A stretch of DNA of 64,000 nt from Flavobacterium psychrotrophum (GCF_003403075.1 NZ_CP031557.1:3844001-3908000), one strand, 5' to 3'. Numbered from the stretch's first letter, positions 26,122 to 34,930 are shown. The notes: generated from the letters alone by a model not told the origin. Numbers and translations: made by a program.

Positions 26122-27030
26122 ATGAAAAATAAGAATATTTATGATGTTATAATCATAGGCGGCAGCTACTCAGGCCTGTCGGCAGCACTGGCATTAGGCC
26201 GGGCTTTAAAAAACGTACTTGTACTGGATGCCGGATTTCCGTGTAACAGGCAAACACCACACTCTCATAACTTTCTTACCAATGACGGAAAAACCCCGGC
26301 AGAAATAGCTGCTACCGCAAAACAACAGGTTATGGCATACCCAACGGTAGCATTTTTTAATGACGTTGTTACCGAAGCTTTAAAAACAAAAGATGGCTTT
26401 AGGGTAAGCCTCTCCGGAGGTGAGGTATTTTATTCCCGCAAACTCATCTTTGCAACCGGAATCAAAGACATTTTACCCGGTACACCCGGCTTTGCACAAT
26501 GCTGGGGCATATCTGTACTCCATTGCCCTTATTGCCATGGCTATGAGGTTAAAGGCATGCCTACAGCAATATTTAACAACGGCGATACAGGCTTTGAAAT
26601 TGCCAGGCTGATTCGTAACTGGACAGATGACCTTACCATTGTAACTAATCGCGACGCTTCCTTTTCTGAGGAGCAATGGCATTTTATAAGAACCCAAAAC
26701 ATAGAGGTAAGGACAGAAGTGATAACCAACATAGAGCACAACAATGGCTATATATCGGGAGTTACTTTTAACAACAACACAACCTTAGCCGTAAAAGCAG
26801 CTTACACCAGGGTACCATTTGTACAAAACAGTGCACTAGCTAAAAAGCTAGGCTGCGAAATTACTCCAGAAGGGTACATAAAAACCAATGCCATGCTGCA
26901 AACCACAATAGACGGCATTTATGCCTGCGGAGATAGTATAAGCCCCATGAGGGCAGTTGCCCATGCCGTATTTACAGGAACGATGGCAGGTATAAGCTCG
27001 AGTAAAGAACTGATTTTTGAAAATTACTAA
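26122..27030 (+). CDS. NAD(P)/FAD-dependent oxidoreductase, thioredoxin reductase-like
   Basis: 302 residues. The FAD-binding IIGGSYSGLSAA is at residues 11-22, the redox-active disulfide CPYC at 135-138, the NAD(P)-binding loop FNNGDTGFEIA follows, and the C-terminal FAD motif is IDGIYACGD. This is the thioredoxin reductase layout, and also that of TrxR-like enzymes acting on other substrates in Bacteroidota. No thioredoxin gene is adjacent, so a general disulfide reductase or antibiotic/stress role is possible. It is in an operon with a small membrane protein and a short SDR. Confidence 0.88.
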   Translation: MKNKNIYDVIIIGGSYSGLSAALALGRALKNVLVLDAGFPCNRQTPHSHNFLTNDGKTPAEIAATAKQQVMAYPTVAFFNDVVTEALKTKDGFRVSLSGGEVFYSRKLIFATGIKDILPGTPGFAQCWGISVLHCPYCHGYEVKGMPTAIFNNGDTGFEIARLIRNWTDDLTIVTNRDASFSEEQWHFIRTQNIEVRTEVITNIEHNNGYISGVTFNNNTTLAVKAAYTRVPFVQNSALAKKLGCEITPEGYIKTNAMLQTTIDGIYACGDSISPMRAVAHAVFTGTMAGISSSKELIFENY

Positions 27031-27042
27031 ACATAACCACAT

Positions 27043-27636
27043 ATGAAAATAATTATTGTAGGTGCTTCCGGAACTATGGGTCAATATCTGGTACAGCAGC
27101 TTAAAAATGACCATGAAATAATTACAGCAGGCTCTCGCAGTGGCGACATACTTGTAGATATTACAGATGTACAATCTATAGAAAACTTATACCGTCAGGC
27201 CGGGTCTTTTGATGCTCTTGTAAGCACAGCCGGCCCTACTTATGTAGGTTCTTGGCACAGTCTTAACGACGAGCAGTTTCGTGTAGGTGTAAATGGTAAG
27301 ATGATGGGGCAGATAAACCTGGTACTTATAGGGCAGCATCATATAAACCCTAAAGGGTCTTTTACGCTTATAACAGGAGCATTAACACATACACCACAAC
27401 GCAACTTTGCAAATGCGTCTGCCGCAAACGGAGCTGTAGAAGGCTTTGTAAGAGGAGCGGCAATAGAACTTGAAAACAACATACGCATTAATGCTATAGC
27501 ACCGGGTGTAATTGAAAATTCTCCGCAGTATTTCCCCTACTTTCCGGGAGAGGTGCCTACCACAATGAAAAACCTGGAATACGCATTCAGGAAAAGCATT
27601 TTTGGTCCTTCTACCGGAGAAATTATTACCGTATAA
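27043..27636 (+). CDS. Short SDR-like protein lacking the YxxxK pair
   Basis: 197 residues, shorter than classical SDRs. The NAD(P)-binding IIVGASGTMGQYL is at the start and STAGPTYVG replaces NNAG. Where YxxxK is expected the sequence reads FANASAANGAVEGF, so the catalytic Tyr and Lys are missing. VRGAAIELENNIRINAIAPGVI is otherwise typical. It resembles the PRK07578 group of short SDR proteins, which share this altered site. It may be a different-mechanism reductase or a nucleotide-binding sensor. It is the last gene of the operon, and a terminator follows at once. Confidence 0.8.
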   Translation: MKIIIVGASGTMGQYLVQQLKNDHEIITAGSRSGDILVDITDVQSIENLYRQAGSFDALVSTAGPTYVGSWHSLNDEQFRVGVNGKMMGQINLVLIGQHHINPKGSFTLITGALTHTPQRNFANASAANGAVEGFVRGAAIELENNIRINAIAPGVIENSPQYFPYFPGEVPTTMKNLEYAFRKSIFGPSTGEIITV

Positions 27637-27638
27637 AA

Positions 27639-27665
27639 AAAGTGGCTGCCATTGGCAGCCACTTT
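27639..27665. terminator. Bidirectional terminator
   Basis: aaagtggctgcc (27639-27650) pairs with ggcagccacttt (27654-27665) around a three-base loop. It lies between the SDR gene and the convergent pyk gene. Confidence 0.88.
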
Positions 27666-27687
27666 CATATATATAATAAAAAATTTA

Positions 27688-29121
27688 TTATGCTTCAATT
27701 TCAGACACCCTAAGTGTATTAACCATACCACGCTCGTTTACCGGCATAGCAGCAAGGTTAATAAGGATATCGCCTTTTTCTGCAAAACCTTTTTCTACAG
27801 CAATAGCGTTTACATCTTCTACCGTTTCATCTGTACTAAGCGATTTGTCGTAGTAGAAAGAGTTAACTCCCCATAGCAGGCTCATTTGTGTAAGTATCCT
27901 TTTGTTATCTGTAAACACAAGGATTTGAGAATTTGGCCTCCATGCAGAGATCTGGAATGCTGTGTAACCACTGTTTGTAAGTGTACAGATAGCTTTAGCA
28001 CCTATTGTACCTGCCATTTGAGCAGCGTGGTAACAAATAGATTTAGTTACATAACGCTTAGTGCGCACAGTAGGTACGTTTTGAGGTACTTTGATAAGCG
28101 GAGAATCTTCTACCGCCTCAATGATCTGAGTCATTTTTTCGATAACCTGAACAGGGTAGTTACCTACCGATGTTTCACCAGAAAGCATTACCGCATCAGC
28201 ACCATCCATTACAGAGTTTGCTACGTCGTTAACCTCAGCACGTGTAGGTGTAAGGCTGCTTATCATGGTCTCCATCATCTGTGTAGCCACAATTACAGGT
28301 ATACGGGCATTTTTAGCCTTAAGGATAAGTTTTTTCTGGATAAGCGGCACTTCGTGAGCAGGCATTTCTACACCCAGGTCACCACGTGCTACCATTAGTC
28401 CGTCGCAGTAAGCTACGATCTTATCAATATTCTCAACACCTTCCGGTTTCTCGATTTTAGCGATGATAGGAATTTTGTAAGAAGAGTGCTCAGAAATAAG
28501 TTCCTGAAGGTCTTCAAGGTCGCGTGGTGTACGTACAAATGAAAGTGCGATCCAGTCTACCTCTGCTTTAATAGCGAAGATAGCATCACGAATATCTTTT
28601 TCTGTAAGTGCAGGAAGCGATACTTTAGTATTAGGAAGGTTTACACCTTTTTTAGACTTAAGCGGCCCACCCTGTACAACACGGGTAGTAACTTCGTCAA
28701 CTTTATTTGTAGCAACAACTTCAAACATAAGTTTTCCGTCGTCAAGCAAGATCATTTCTCCCGGGTTAACATCATTAGGGAATGCCTTATAGTTCATGTA
28801 AACCCTCTCAGCAGTACCAAGTACGTCTTCTGCAGTCTGGAATGTAATAATGTCGCCAGGGCTCACTACAACGTCCTCTTTCATAACACCTACCCTTAGC
28901 TTAGGCCCCTGAAGGTCGGCCAGGATAGAGGTATTGTAACCGTATTCAGCGTTAAGGCCGCGAATAATATCTATACGCTCCTGAACATCGGCATAGTCAG
29001 CATGCGAAAAATTTATCCTGAACACGTTTACACCGGCGTCTACCATATTTTTGATAACTTCCTTAGTGCTACAGGCAGGGCCTAACGTGGCTACAATTTT
29101 AGTTTTTTTGTTTGTCGGCAT
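27688..29121 (-). CDS. pyk: Pyruvate kinase
   Basis: 477 residues, full length. It has the N-terminal substrate region KTKIVATLGPACS and FRINFSHA, ADLQGPKLRVG, the active-site signature IIAKIEKPEGVENID with the catalytic Lys, and MVARGDLGVEMP. The C-terminal domain is present (GYTAFQISAWRPNSQILVFTD). The enzyme converts phosphoenolpyruvate and ADP to pyruvate and ATP in the last step of glycolysis. It is preceded, 4 bp upstream, by the IPExxxVDY-family gene, so the two form one transcript. Confidence 0.98.
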   Translation of the reverse strand: MPTNKKTKIVATLGPACSTKEVIKNMVDAGVNVFRINFSHADYADVQERIDIIRGLNAEYGYNTSILADLQGPKLRVGVMKEDVVVSPGDIITFQTAEDVLGTAERVYMNYKAFPNDVNPGEMILLDDGKLMFEVVATNKVDEVTTRVVQGGPLKSKKGVNLPNTKVSLPALTEKDIRDAIFAIKAEVDWIALSFVRTPRDLEDLQELISEHSSYKIPIIAKIEKPEGVENIDKIVAYCDGLMVARGDLGVEMPAHEVPLIQKKLILKAKNARIPVIVATQMMETMISSLTPTRAEVNDVANSVMDGADAVMLSGETSVGNYPVQVIEKMTQIIEAVEDSPLIKVPQNVPTVRTKRYVTKSICYHAAQMAGTIGAKAICTLTNSGYTAFQISAWRPNSQILVFTDNKRILTQMSLLWGVNSFYYDKSLSTDETVEDVNAIAVEKGFAEKGDILINLAAMPVNERGMVNTLRVSEIEA

Positions 29122-29125
29122 TCTC

Positions 29126-29602
29126 TTAAAAAATTAAGTTGTTTTTCGATTTAAGTTTATAGTGGTCTACTTTATAGGCGGTGGCAATATGCTTTACCAT
29201 AAGCAGGCTACGGACAATTTCAGCTTCTGTTTGCTCCGCGTTATCTACTTTAAGAACATAATCGGCTGTTTTCAGCTCAGGTATAAAATATACGCTGGCG
29301 CTCATGCTGTAGTCCTGTCCTGCAAAAAGCGGGGCGGTGTTTGTCTGGGTAAGTATGTTATCCTTATTACGTATCAGGTTCCAGGCAGAGTCCTGGTAAG
29401 GGTCTTCAAAAATGTAGCGTGAAAAAAAAGCAAGGTCGTCCTTTTGTTTCACTCCAATATCTTTGGGGCACTTTTCGAGCTTTATTTCGAGCTCCCTGTT
29501 TACAAAATAAGCCAATCGATAGTCTTCTAATGATGAATGAATAGCGATTAATGTATAATCGACACTATCAAAATCATCTATTATTAACTTATGAATAGCC
29601 AT
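29126..29602 (-). CDS. IPExxxVDY family protein
   Basis: 158 residues, cytoplasmic. The defining motif appears as IPELKTADYVLKV in the C-terminal half, with A for the usual V. The family is small, limited to Bacteroidota, and typically sits between rnc and pyk exactly as here; its function is unknown. The 4-bp gap to pyk indicates co-translation. A gap of 118 bp separates it from rnc, so it may have its own promoter. Confidence 0.87.
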   Translation of the reverse strand: MAIHKLIIDDFDSVDYTLIAIHSSLEDYRLAYFVNRELEIKLEKCPKDIGVKQKDDLAFFSRYIFEDPYQDSAWNLIRNKDNILTQTNTAPLFAGQDYSMSASVYFIPELKTADYVLKVDNAEQTEAEIVRSLLMVKHIATAYKVDHYKLKSKNNLIF

Positions 29603-29720
29603 AGTATTAACCTTTCAAACAAGCTGTAAATATAGTACTTATAACTTACATAAAATAATCTTAAAATTAAGTTTATGCTATTTTAATCACGAAAACGTTT
29701 GAGTAAACTGAGGAGTTGAT

Positions 29721-30467
29721 TTATTTTTTGTTAATTTTTTCCTGAAATGCAAAATAGGCTCTTTGCGATGCTTTCTCCTCTGCTTTCTTCTTGGAGGTTG
29801 CCCTGGCACGCGCCACTATTTGTCCATCTATTTTAAGCTTAACCCCAAAATGCTTTTGTCCCTCCATACCATTATCTTCATAAACCTCATAGTAAAATGG
29901 TTTTTTTTGCTTTTGGCACCATTCTATCACCAGGCTTTTATAACTGATAACTTTGCCCTCTAATTTTGGGATGTCTACATATGGCAGTATTACTTTTTGA
30001 TGTATAAAGCGCTCACAGTATTCAAAACCACCATCAAGGTATATGGCACCTACAAAGGCTTCAAAAAGATTACCATGAATGTTTTCTCCAAAATGCTGAG
30101 CAGAAACTTTACTCTCAACCCATTTAATAAGGTTAAGGTCGCGCCCCAGTTCATTAAGATGTTCCCGGCTTACAATTTTAGAACGCATTTTAGTAAGGTA
30201 TCCCTCATCTCCTGTGGGTACCTCATTAAATAAATGCGCTGCAATGACCGATCCCAGCATTGCATCTCCTAAAAACTCCAGGCGCTCATAATTAACGGCG
30301 TTGCCATTCTCATCGTGCTTGTTACTGGAACGATGGGTAAAAGCCCTGCGGTAATGATTAAGTTCTACAGGATCAAACCCTAAGATTGCCTGCATTTCAG
30401 AAAAAAAAATCCCGCCTTCTTTAGGAGCCTGGCGGGATTTTGAAAATATTTTTTTAAAGAACCCCAT
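29721..30467 (-). CDS. rnc: Ribonuclease III
   Basis: 248 residues from ATG 30467; a longer TTG-initiated reading would overlap fabF. The catalytic signature NYERLEFLGDAMLG and the second acidic site HGNLFEAFVGAIYLDGG are present, and the C-terminal double-stranded-RNA binding domain (SYKSLVIEWCQKQKKPFYYEV through ATSKKKAEEKASQRAYF) is complete. It cleaves double-stranded RNA in rRNA processing and mRNA control. It follows fabF by 7 bp, forming the usual fabF-rnc unit. Confidence 0.96.
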   Translation of the reverse strand: MGFFKKIFSKSRQAPKEGGIFFSEMQAILGFDPVELNHYRRAFTHRSSNKHDENGNAVNYERLEFLGDAMLGSVIAAHLFNEVPTGDEGYLTKMRSKIVSREHLNELGRDLNLIKWVESKVSAQHFGENIHGNLFEAFVGAIYLDGGFEYCERFIHQKVILPYVDIPKLEGKVISYKSLVIEWCQKQKKPFYYEVYEDNGMEGQKHFGVKLKIDGQIVARARATSKKKAEEKASQRAYFAFQEKINKK

Positions 30468-30474
30468 ATGCGGA

Positions 30475-31728
30475 TTATTCTTCAAGCTTTTTTACAAGTA
30501 CGCAAGCGTTATGCCCACCAAACCCAAAGGTGTTGCTCATTACCACTTTCATATCCCTTTTCTGGGCTTTGTTAAAGGTAAAGTTTAGCTTAGGGTCTAT
30601 GTTTTCATCATCCGTAAAATGGTTGATGGTAGGTGGCACAATGCCGTGTTTTATAGATAATATTGATGCAATAGCTTCAATAGCACCCGCTGCACCCAGC
30701 AGGTGGCCCGTCATACTCTTTGTAGAGTTAAGGTTCAGGTTATAGGCATGCTCGCCAAAAACCTCGATAATGGCTTTGCTCTCGGCAATATCGCCCAATG
30801 GTGTACTGGTACCGTGCATGTTTACACCATCTACGTCTTCCGGCTTTAGGCCAGCATCTCTAAGACATGCAAGCATTACATTGCGTGCGCCAAGCCCTTC
30901 CGGGTGCGGAGCCGTAATGTGGTGCGCATCGGCACTCATGCCGCCGCCACCTATTTCGCAGTATATTTTAGCCCCACGCGCTTTAGCGTGCTCATACTCT
31001 TCAAGAATAAGTGCACCGGCACCTTCACCCAGCACAAAGCCCTCGCGGTCTTTATCCATAGGGCGGCTCGCCGTGGTAGGGTCGTCATTTCTTGTACTAA
31101 GGGCATGCATGGCATTAAAGCCACCCATACCGGCTATGGTTACAGCTGCCTCGCTACCCCCACTCACCATAACATCGGCATAACCAAGGCGAATGTAGTT
31201 AAACGCATCTATAAGTGCGTTTGTAGACGAAGCACAGGCACTTACCGTAGTAAAGTTTGGCCCGCGGAAACCATATTTTATAGAGATATGCCCACCGGCA
31301 ATATCAGCAATCATTTTAGGGATAAAGAACGGGTTAAATTTAGGCACACCGCTTCCTTTAGCCCAGTTAATTACCTCTTCCTGAAAGGTTTCAAGGCCTC
31401 CTATACCAGAGCCCCATATTACACCTGCCCTGTCTTTATCAAGAGCATCCAGGTCAAAGCCTGCATCTTTAACAGCCTCTTCGGTAGCTACTACGGCATA
31501 TTGTGCGTAGCGGTCCATCTTGCGGGCTTCTTTGCGCTCTACAAAATCTTCTACATTAAAGTTTTTTAGCTCGCACGCAAACTTGGTTTTAAAGTTAGTG
31601 GCGTCAAAATATGTAATGGGCGCAGCACCACTCACACCGTTTATCAGGCTGTTCCAGTATTGTTCTACCGTGTTGCCTATTGGGGTCAGGGCGCCAAGGC
31701 CGGTTACCACAACTCTCCTTAATGTCAT
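30475..31728 (-). CDS. fabF: 3-oxoacyl-ACP synthase II
   Basis: 417 residues. The catalytic triad is visible: Cys in VSACASSTNALIDAF, His in VNMHGTSTPLGD and His in KSMTGHLLGAAGA, with the conserved Lys just before. The C-terminal NTFGFGGHNACVLV is typical. It elongates acyl chains from malonyl-ACP in fatty acid synthesis, including palmitoleoyl to cis-vaccenoyl. acpP lies upstream on the same strand across a gap with hairpins, and rnc follows downstream. Confidence 0.97.
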   Translation of the reverse strand: MTLRRVVVTGLGALTPIGNTVEQYWNSLINGVSGAAPITYFDATNFKTKFACELKNFNVEDFVERKEARKMDRYAQYAVVATEEAVKDAGFDLDALDKDRAGVIWGSGIGGLETFQEEVINWAKGSGVPKFNPFFIPKMIADIAGGHISIKYGFRGPNFTTVSACASSTNALIDAFNYIRLGYADVMVSGGSEAAVTIAGMGGFNAMHALSTRNDDPTTASRPMDKDREGFVLGEGAGALILEEYEHAKARGAKIYCEIGGGGMSADAHHITAPHPEGLGARNVMLACLRDAGLKPEDVDGVNMHGTSTPLGDIAESKAIIEVFGEHAYNLNLNSTKSMTGHLLGAAGAIEAIASILSIKHGIVPPTINHFTDDENIDPKLNFTFNKAQKRDMKVVMSNTFGFGGHNACVLVKKLEE

Positions 31729-31758
31729 ACAGTTACTTTTTGATTTAAAATTATAAAA

Positions 31759-31810
31759 CAGTACCCATGCATCTTTATCTGACTGAGCAAGAGTAAGAAC
31801 ATGGGTACTG
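31759..31810. other. Hairpin in the acpP-fabF gap
   Basis: cagtacccatg (31759-31769) pairs perfectly with catgggtactg (31800-31810) across a 30-nt loop. It may tune fabF expression relative to acpP; no T-run follows. Confidence 0.4.
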
Positions 31811-31894
31811 GCTATTATATAGAGGTGCCGGGGCGGTGCCGCGGCTTATTTTCCTGTAATACAAAACTGGCATTGCAAAGATGCCAATAAACAA

Positions 31895-31930
31895 TAACAT
31901 CCATGTAATTATAAAGCTACATGGATGTTA
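31895..31930 (-). terminator. Hairpin after acpP, probable partial terminator
   Basis: A 13-bp perfect stem (31895-31907 with 31918-31930) starts 9 bp beyond the acpP stop on the minus strand. The following bases (ttgtttatt) are T-rich but interrupted, so partial read-through to fabF is likely. This would give ACP a higher mRNA level than FabF. Confidence 0.65.
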
Positions 31931-31938
31931 GGTATTTA

Positions 31939-32175
31939 TTACTTTTTTGCTTCTTCTATGTAAGAAATAGCCTGACCAACAGTAGAGATGTTCTCAGCCT
32001 GATCGTCTGGAATCTGAATATCAAATTCTTTCTCAAACTCCATAATAAGCTCAACAGTGTCCAGTGAATCTGCGCCCAGATCGTTAGTGAAGCTTGCTTC
32101 TGATACTACTTCATTCTCGTCTACGCCTAATTTGTCTACGATAATCGCTTTTACTCTTGATGCAATGTCTGACAT
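31939..32175 (-). CDS. acpP: Acyl carrier protein
   Basis: 78 residues, acidic. The 4'-phosphopantetheine attachment serine is Ser37 in [10 protein letters not shown], the standard site. It carries acyl intermediates in fatty acid synthesis and pairs naturally with the fabF gene downstream. A TAnnTTTG box (32214-32207 on the complement) sits 32 bp upstream. Confidence 0.98.
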   Translation of the reverse strand: MSDIASRVKAIIVDKLGVDENEVVSEASFTNDLGADSLDTVELIMEFEKEFDIQIPDDQAENISTVGQAISYIEEAKK

Positions 32176-32206
32176 AATCTTTAATTTTAGAATTTAAATT
32201 GAACGG

Positions 32207-32214
32207 CAAAAATA
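32207..32214 (-). promoter_or_regulatory. Candidate -7 box for acpP
   Basis: The complement reads TATTTTTG, an exact TAnnTTTG match, 31 bp upstream of the acpP ATG. No clear -33 box is seen. Confidence 0.5.
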
Positions 32215-32351
32215 AAAAACTTTATTTTAAAACCACGCATTACCTAAAAAATGTGAGTACTAAGGTAAAAAATTAATTTCAGAATAATGTGAAGACTTAG
32301 TTATTTTGCGGGATATTATTCTTTTTTTTGCAAAGCGAAACCTGTTATCAA

Positions 32352-32924
32352 ATGAAGAATATTGTAATATTTGCTTCCGGAAGCGGCAGTAATGCAGAGA
32401 AAATAATAAGTTATTTCTCACAATCTCAGACTGCAAAAGTAGTACTTGTGCTTACAAACAATGCAAACGCGGGCGTTATAGCCAAAACGGAAGCACACGG
32501 CATACCCTCATTTGTTTTTACAAAAGAAGAGCTAAATAACGGTTTTGTGCTGCGCCATTTGCAGGCTTTTAATCCGTCGTTAATCGTGTTAGCAGGCTTT
32601 TTACAAAAGTTTCCGGGCGATATTATAGCAGCATATCCGCATAAGGTAGTCAATATACACCCTGCCCTCCTGCCTAAATATGGCGGAAAGGGAATGTATG
32701 GTGCCCATGTGCACCGCGCCGTACACGAAAACAAGGAGACAGAAAGCGGCATTACCATACATTATGTAAACGATAATTATGACGAAGGCAATATTATTTT
32801 TCAAAAGGCAGTAGCTATTGAGGAATGCCTGAGCCCTGAGGAAGTTGCCCTAAAAGTACTGGCACTGGAGCACGAGCATTTTCCGAAAGTAATTGAAAAA
32901 TTGATAAATGAAGAAGATTTTTAG
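32352..32924 (+). CDS. purN: Phosphoribosylglycinamide formyltransferase
   Basis: 190 residues from ATG 32352; the in-frame TTG eight codons earlier lies in the promoter region. It has IVIFASGSGSNAEKI, the active-site region VNIHPALLPKYGGKGMYGAHVHRAV with the catalytic His, and ITIHYVNDNYDEGNIIFQ. It transfers formyl from 10-formyl-THF to GAR in purine synthesis. It is divergent from acpP. purF, another purine gene, lies 2.6 kb downstream on the same strand. Confidence 0.97.
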   Translation: MKNIVIFASGSGSNAEKIISYFSQSQTAKVVLVLTNNANAGVIAKTEAHGIPSFVFTKEELNNGFVLRHLQAFNPSLIVLAGFLQKFPGDIIAAYPHKVVNIHPALLPKYGGKGMYGAHVHRAVHENKETESGITIHYVNDNYDEGNIIFQKAVAIEECLSPEEVALKVLALEHEHFPKVIEKLINEEDF

Positions 32925-32935
32925 AATATTGGTAT

Positions 32936-33080
32936 TTCAGAATATTAGACAGCATATGTTAGTGCCATGATATAATATCTGAAATACTTTCAGCCTAAAA
33001 CACTAAAAAACGAAAAATGATTACGGTTTACACTCCCCTAAGGAAGCTAAATCTAAAATACTAAAGATCTAATAATCTAA
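32936..33080. repeat. AT-rich intergenic repeats before rnhA
   Basis: tatttcagaatatta (about 32932-32946) is imperfectly mirrored by ataatatctgaaata (about 32972-32986), and the last 40 bp before the ATG repeat atctaaaat-like words (33051-33081). It could hold a purN terminator and the rnhA leader. Confidence 0.4.
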
Positions 33081-33081
33081 A

Positions 33082-33552
33082 ATGCACACCGTACATATAT
33101 ATACTGATGGCGCAGCCAAAGGAAACCCGGGCCCGGGTGGCTATGGCGTGGTTATGGAGCACGTAGGCACCGGCTATCGCAAAGAATTTTACGAAGGCTT
33201 CAGGCTTACGACCAATAACCGCATGGAACTACTGGCGGCTATCGTAGGATTAGAAAAACTAAAAACACCAGGCACGAGCGTACTAGTAGTATCTGACAGT
33301 AAATATGTGGTAGACAGTATTAGTAAAGGCTGGGTTTTTGGCTGGGAGAAAAAAGGCTATAAAGACAAAAAGAATCCCGACCTATGGAAACGGTTCCTTA
33401 AAATATACCGCCAGCACAAAGCCGATTTTAAATGGATAAAAGGCCACAACAGCCACCCGCAAAATGAGCGTTGCGACGAACTTGCCGTAATGGCCTCTAA
33501 GCTACCCAACCTTAATATTGATGCTTTTTATGAGCAACTGGGTAATGAGTAA
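33082..33552 (+). CDS. rnhA: Ribonuclease HI
   Basis: 156 residues. All catalytic carboxylates are visible: Asp in IYTDGAAKGNPGPGG, Glu in NNRMELLAA, Asp in VVSDSKYVVDSI and Asp in NERCDELAV. It removes RNA from RNA-DNA hybrids in the cytoplasm. A strong hairpin follows its stop, so it forms a single-gene transcript or the end of purN-rnhA. Confidence 0.97.
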   Translation: MHTVHIYTDGAAKGNPGPGGYGVVMEHVGTGYRKEFYEGFRLTTNNRMELLAAIVGLEKLKTPGTSVLVVSDSKYVVDSISKGWVFGWEKKGYKDKKNPDLWKRFLKIYRQHKADFKWIKGHNSHPQNERCDELAVMASKLPNLNIDAFYEQLGNE

Positions 33553-33565
33553 ACATTCTACTAAA

Positions 33566-33600
33566 TAGTAGCGCCCGGCATAACATACCGGGCGCTACTA
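33566..33600. terminator. Hairpin downstream of rnhA
   Basis: A 13-bp perfect stem (33566-33578 with 33588-33600), strongly GC-rich in the middle, loop of nine. There is no T-run on the plus side, but its position between rnhA and a convergent small gene suits termination. Confidence 0.65.
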
Positions 33601-33618
33601 CAAGAAATCTGCGATGCG

Positions 33619-33774
33619 TTAAATTTCAAATAAGGCAAGTGCTACAAGGCATGTACCAATTACAGAAACTATACTAACAGTAAGTATTTTAGCAAACATT
33701 CCCTGAGGGAGTTCATTTGCATCTCTTAAATCATGATTATCGTGCACTAACATAACTATAATGTTTTCGTTCAT
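33619..33774 (-). CDS. Small single-helix membrane protein, 51 residues
   Basis: An unrecognised small gene. ATG 33774-33772 to TAA 33621-33619. The first ~27 residues are polar and acidic (MNENIIVMLVHDNHDLRDANE...), followed by one hydrophobic helix (about residues 27-49: FAKILTVSIVSVIGTCLVALALF) and a two-residue tail. A TAnnTTTG box lies 23 bp upstream on the same strand, so it has its own promoter. The convergent rnhA hairpin lies 19 bp beyond its end. It may be a regulatory or stress membrane peptide, but no homologue can be named from sequence alone. Confidence 0.6.
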   Translation of the reverse strand: MNENIIVMLVHDNHDLRDANELPQGMFAKILTVSIVSVIGTCLVALALFEI

Positions 33775-33796
33775 GATAAAGCTACAATAATTGTTC

Positions 33797-33804
33797 CAAA
33801 AATA
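33797..33804 (-). promoter_or_regulatory. Candidate -7 box for the 51-residue membrane protein
   Basis: The complement reads TATTTTTG, an exact TAnnTTTG match, 22 bp before the ATG. Confidence 0.5.
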
Positions 33805-33905
33805 CTGCTAACGTTTTTACAATTAAAACCTTACAAAACGTTAAATATAAATATTGCAACCGCAATACACCTATCCCGCTATAACTTAAATTGATAATAA
33901 CCATA

Positions 33906-33936
33906 TTGCTACTGTCATAGATATGCCTTATCTTTG
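33906..33936 (+). promoter_or_regulatory. Candidate promoter for the PfkB kinase gene
   Basis: TTG (33906-33908), 20-bp spacer, TATCTTTG (33929-33936). This is a full match to the Bacteroidota consensus and decides the start: the in-frame upstream codon at 33923 would precede transcription. Confidence 0.68.
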
Positions 33937-33961
33937 CGTCCTCAAAAATTGGGACAGCAAA

Positions 33962-34891
33962 ATGAACAAACTACTTATTGTGGGAACCGTAGCGTTTGAC
34001 GCTATCGAAACACCCTTCGGCAAAACCGATAAGATACTTGGCGGAGCAGCCACGTATATTGGCCTTTCGGCTTCATTCTTTAAAGTACAAAGCGCCATAG
34101 TATCTGTTGTGGGCGAAGATTTTCCACAGGAATATCTTGATATGCTGTCTGCTAAGGGCATCGACACTTCGGCTATCGAAGTAGTTAAAGGTGGAAAAAC
34201 CTTCTTTTGGAGCGGACGCTACCACAATGACCTTAACAGCCGCGACACGCTGGATACCCAACTTAACGTACTGGCCGATTTTCAGCCAAAAGTACCTGCA
34301 AACTTTACAGATGCTGATGTAGTAATGCTGGGCAACCTGCACCCTATTGTACAAACAAGCGTATTAGACCAGTTAACTGCTGCCCCTAAACTTGTAGTAC
34401 TAGATACGATGAACTTCTGGATGGACTGTGCGCTACCTGAGCTTTTAGATGTTATTAAACGTGTAGACGTTATTACTATAAACGATGAAGAGGCACGCCA
34501 GCTAAGCGGCGAATACAGCCTTGTTAAAGCAGCTGCTAAAATTCACACCCTTGGCCCTAAATATGTGGTGATCAAAAAAGGCGAGCACGGCGCACTATTA
34601 TTCCACGACAAAAAAGTGTTCTTTGCTCCTGCGCTTCCGCTTGAAGAGGTGTTTGACCCAACCGGTGCCGGAGATACTTTTGCAGGTGGCTTTAGCGGCT
34701 ACATTGCACAAAGCGAAAACATCAGCTTTAAAAACCTTAAAAACGCGATCATCTACGGCTCTAACCTGGCTTCGTTTTGTGTCGAGAAATTTGGCACAGA
34801 ACGCATGGAAGACCTGCAAAGGGACGAAGTGCTGGAACGCCTGCAGGAATTTAAGGCGCTTACCCAGTTTGACATTGCGCTTGAAGAATAA
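33962..34891 (+). CDS. PfkB-family sugar kinase
   Basis: 309 residues from ATG 33962, chosen because the promoter's -7 box lies downstream of the earlier candidate start. The N-terminal PfkB motif GGAATYIGLSASFF and the C-terminal catalytic signature DPTGAGDTFAGGFSGYIA, with the base Asp, are present. The family phosphorylates ribose, adenosine, fructose or related sugars. The neighbouring purF gene uses PRPP, so a ribose- or nucleoside-kinase role is attractive but only inferred. A weak terminator separates it from purF. Confidence 0.9.
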   Translation: MNKLLIVGTVAFDAIETPFGKTDKILGGAATYIGLSASFFKVQSAIVSVVGEDFPQEYLDMLSAKGIDTSAIEVVKGGKTFFWSGRYHNDLNSRDTLDTQLNVLADFQPKVPANFTDADVVMLGNLHPIVQTSVLDQLTAAPKLVVLDTMNFWMDCALPELLDVIKRVDVITINDEEARQLSGEYSLVKAAAKIHTLGPKYVVIKKGEHGALLFHDKKVFFAPALPLEEVFDPTGAGDTFAGGFSGYIAQSENISFKNLKNAIIYGSNLASFCVEKFGTERMEDLQRDEVLERLQEFKALTQFDIALEE

Positions 34892-34905
34892 CAAAACAAA
34901 AATAC

Positions 34906-34930
34906 AAGGCCTCATTGCGGGGCTTTTTTT
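34906..34930 (+). terminator. Weak terminator or attenuator between the PfkB gene and purF
   Basis: aaggcctc (34906-34913) pairs with ggggctt (34919-34925, one G-T pair) and is followed by a T-run to 34930. The stem is short, so partial read-through into purF is expected. Confidence 0.6.

Noticed and set aside
30904..31569. 221-residue open frame opposite fabF
   Set aside because: fabF has all catalytic motifs on the minus strand; the antisense frame has no recognisable features.
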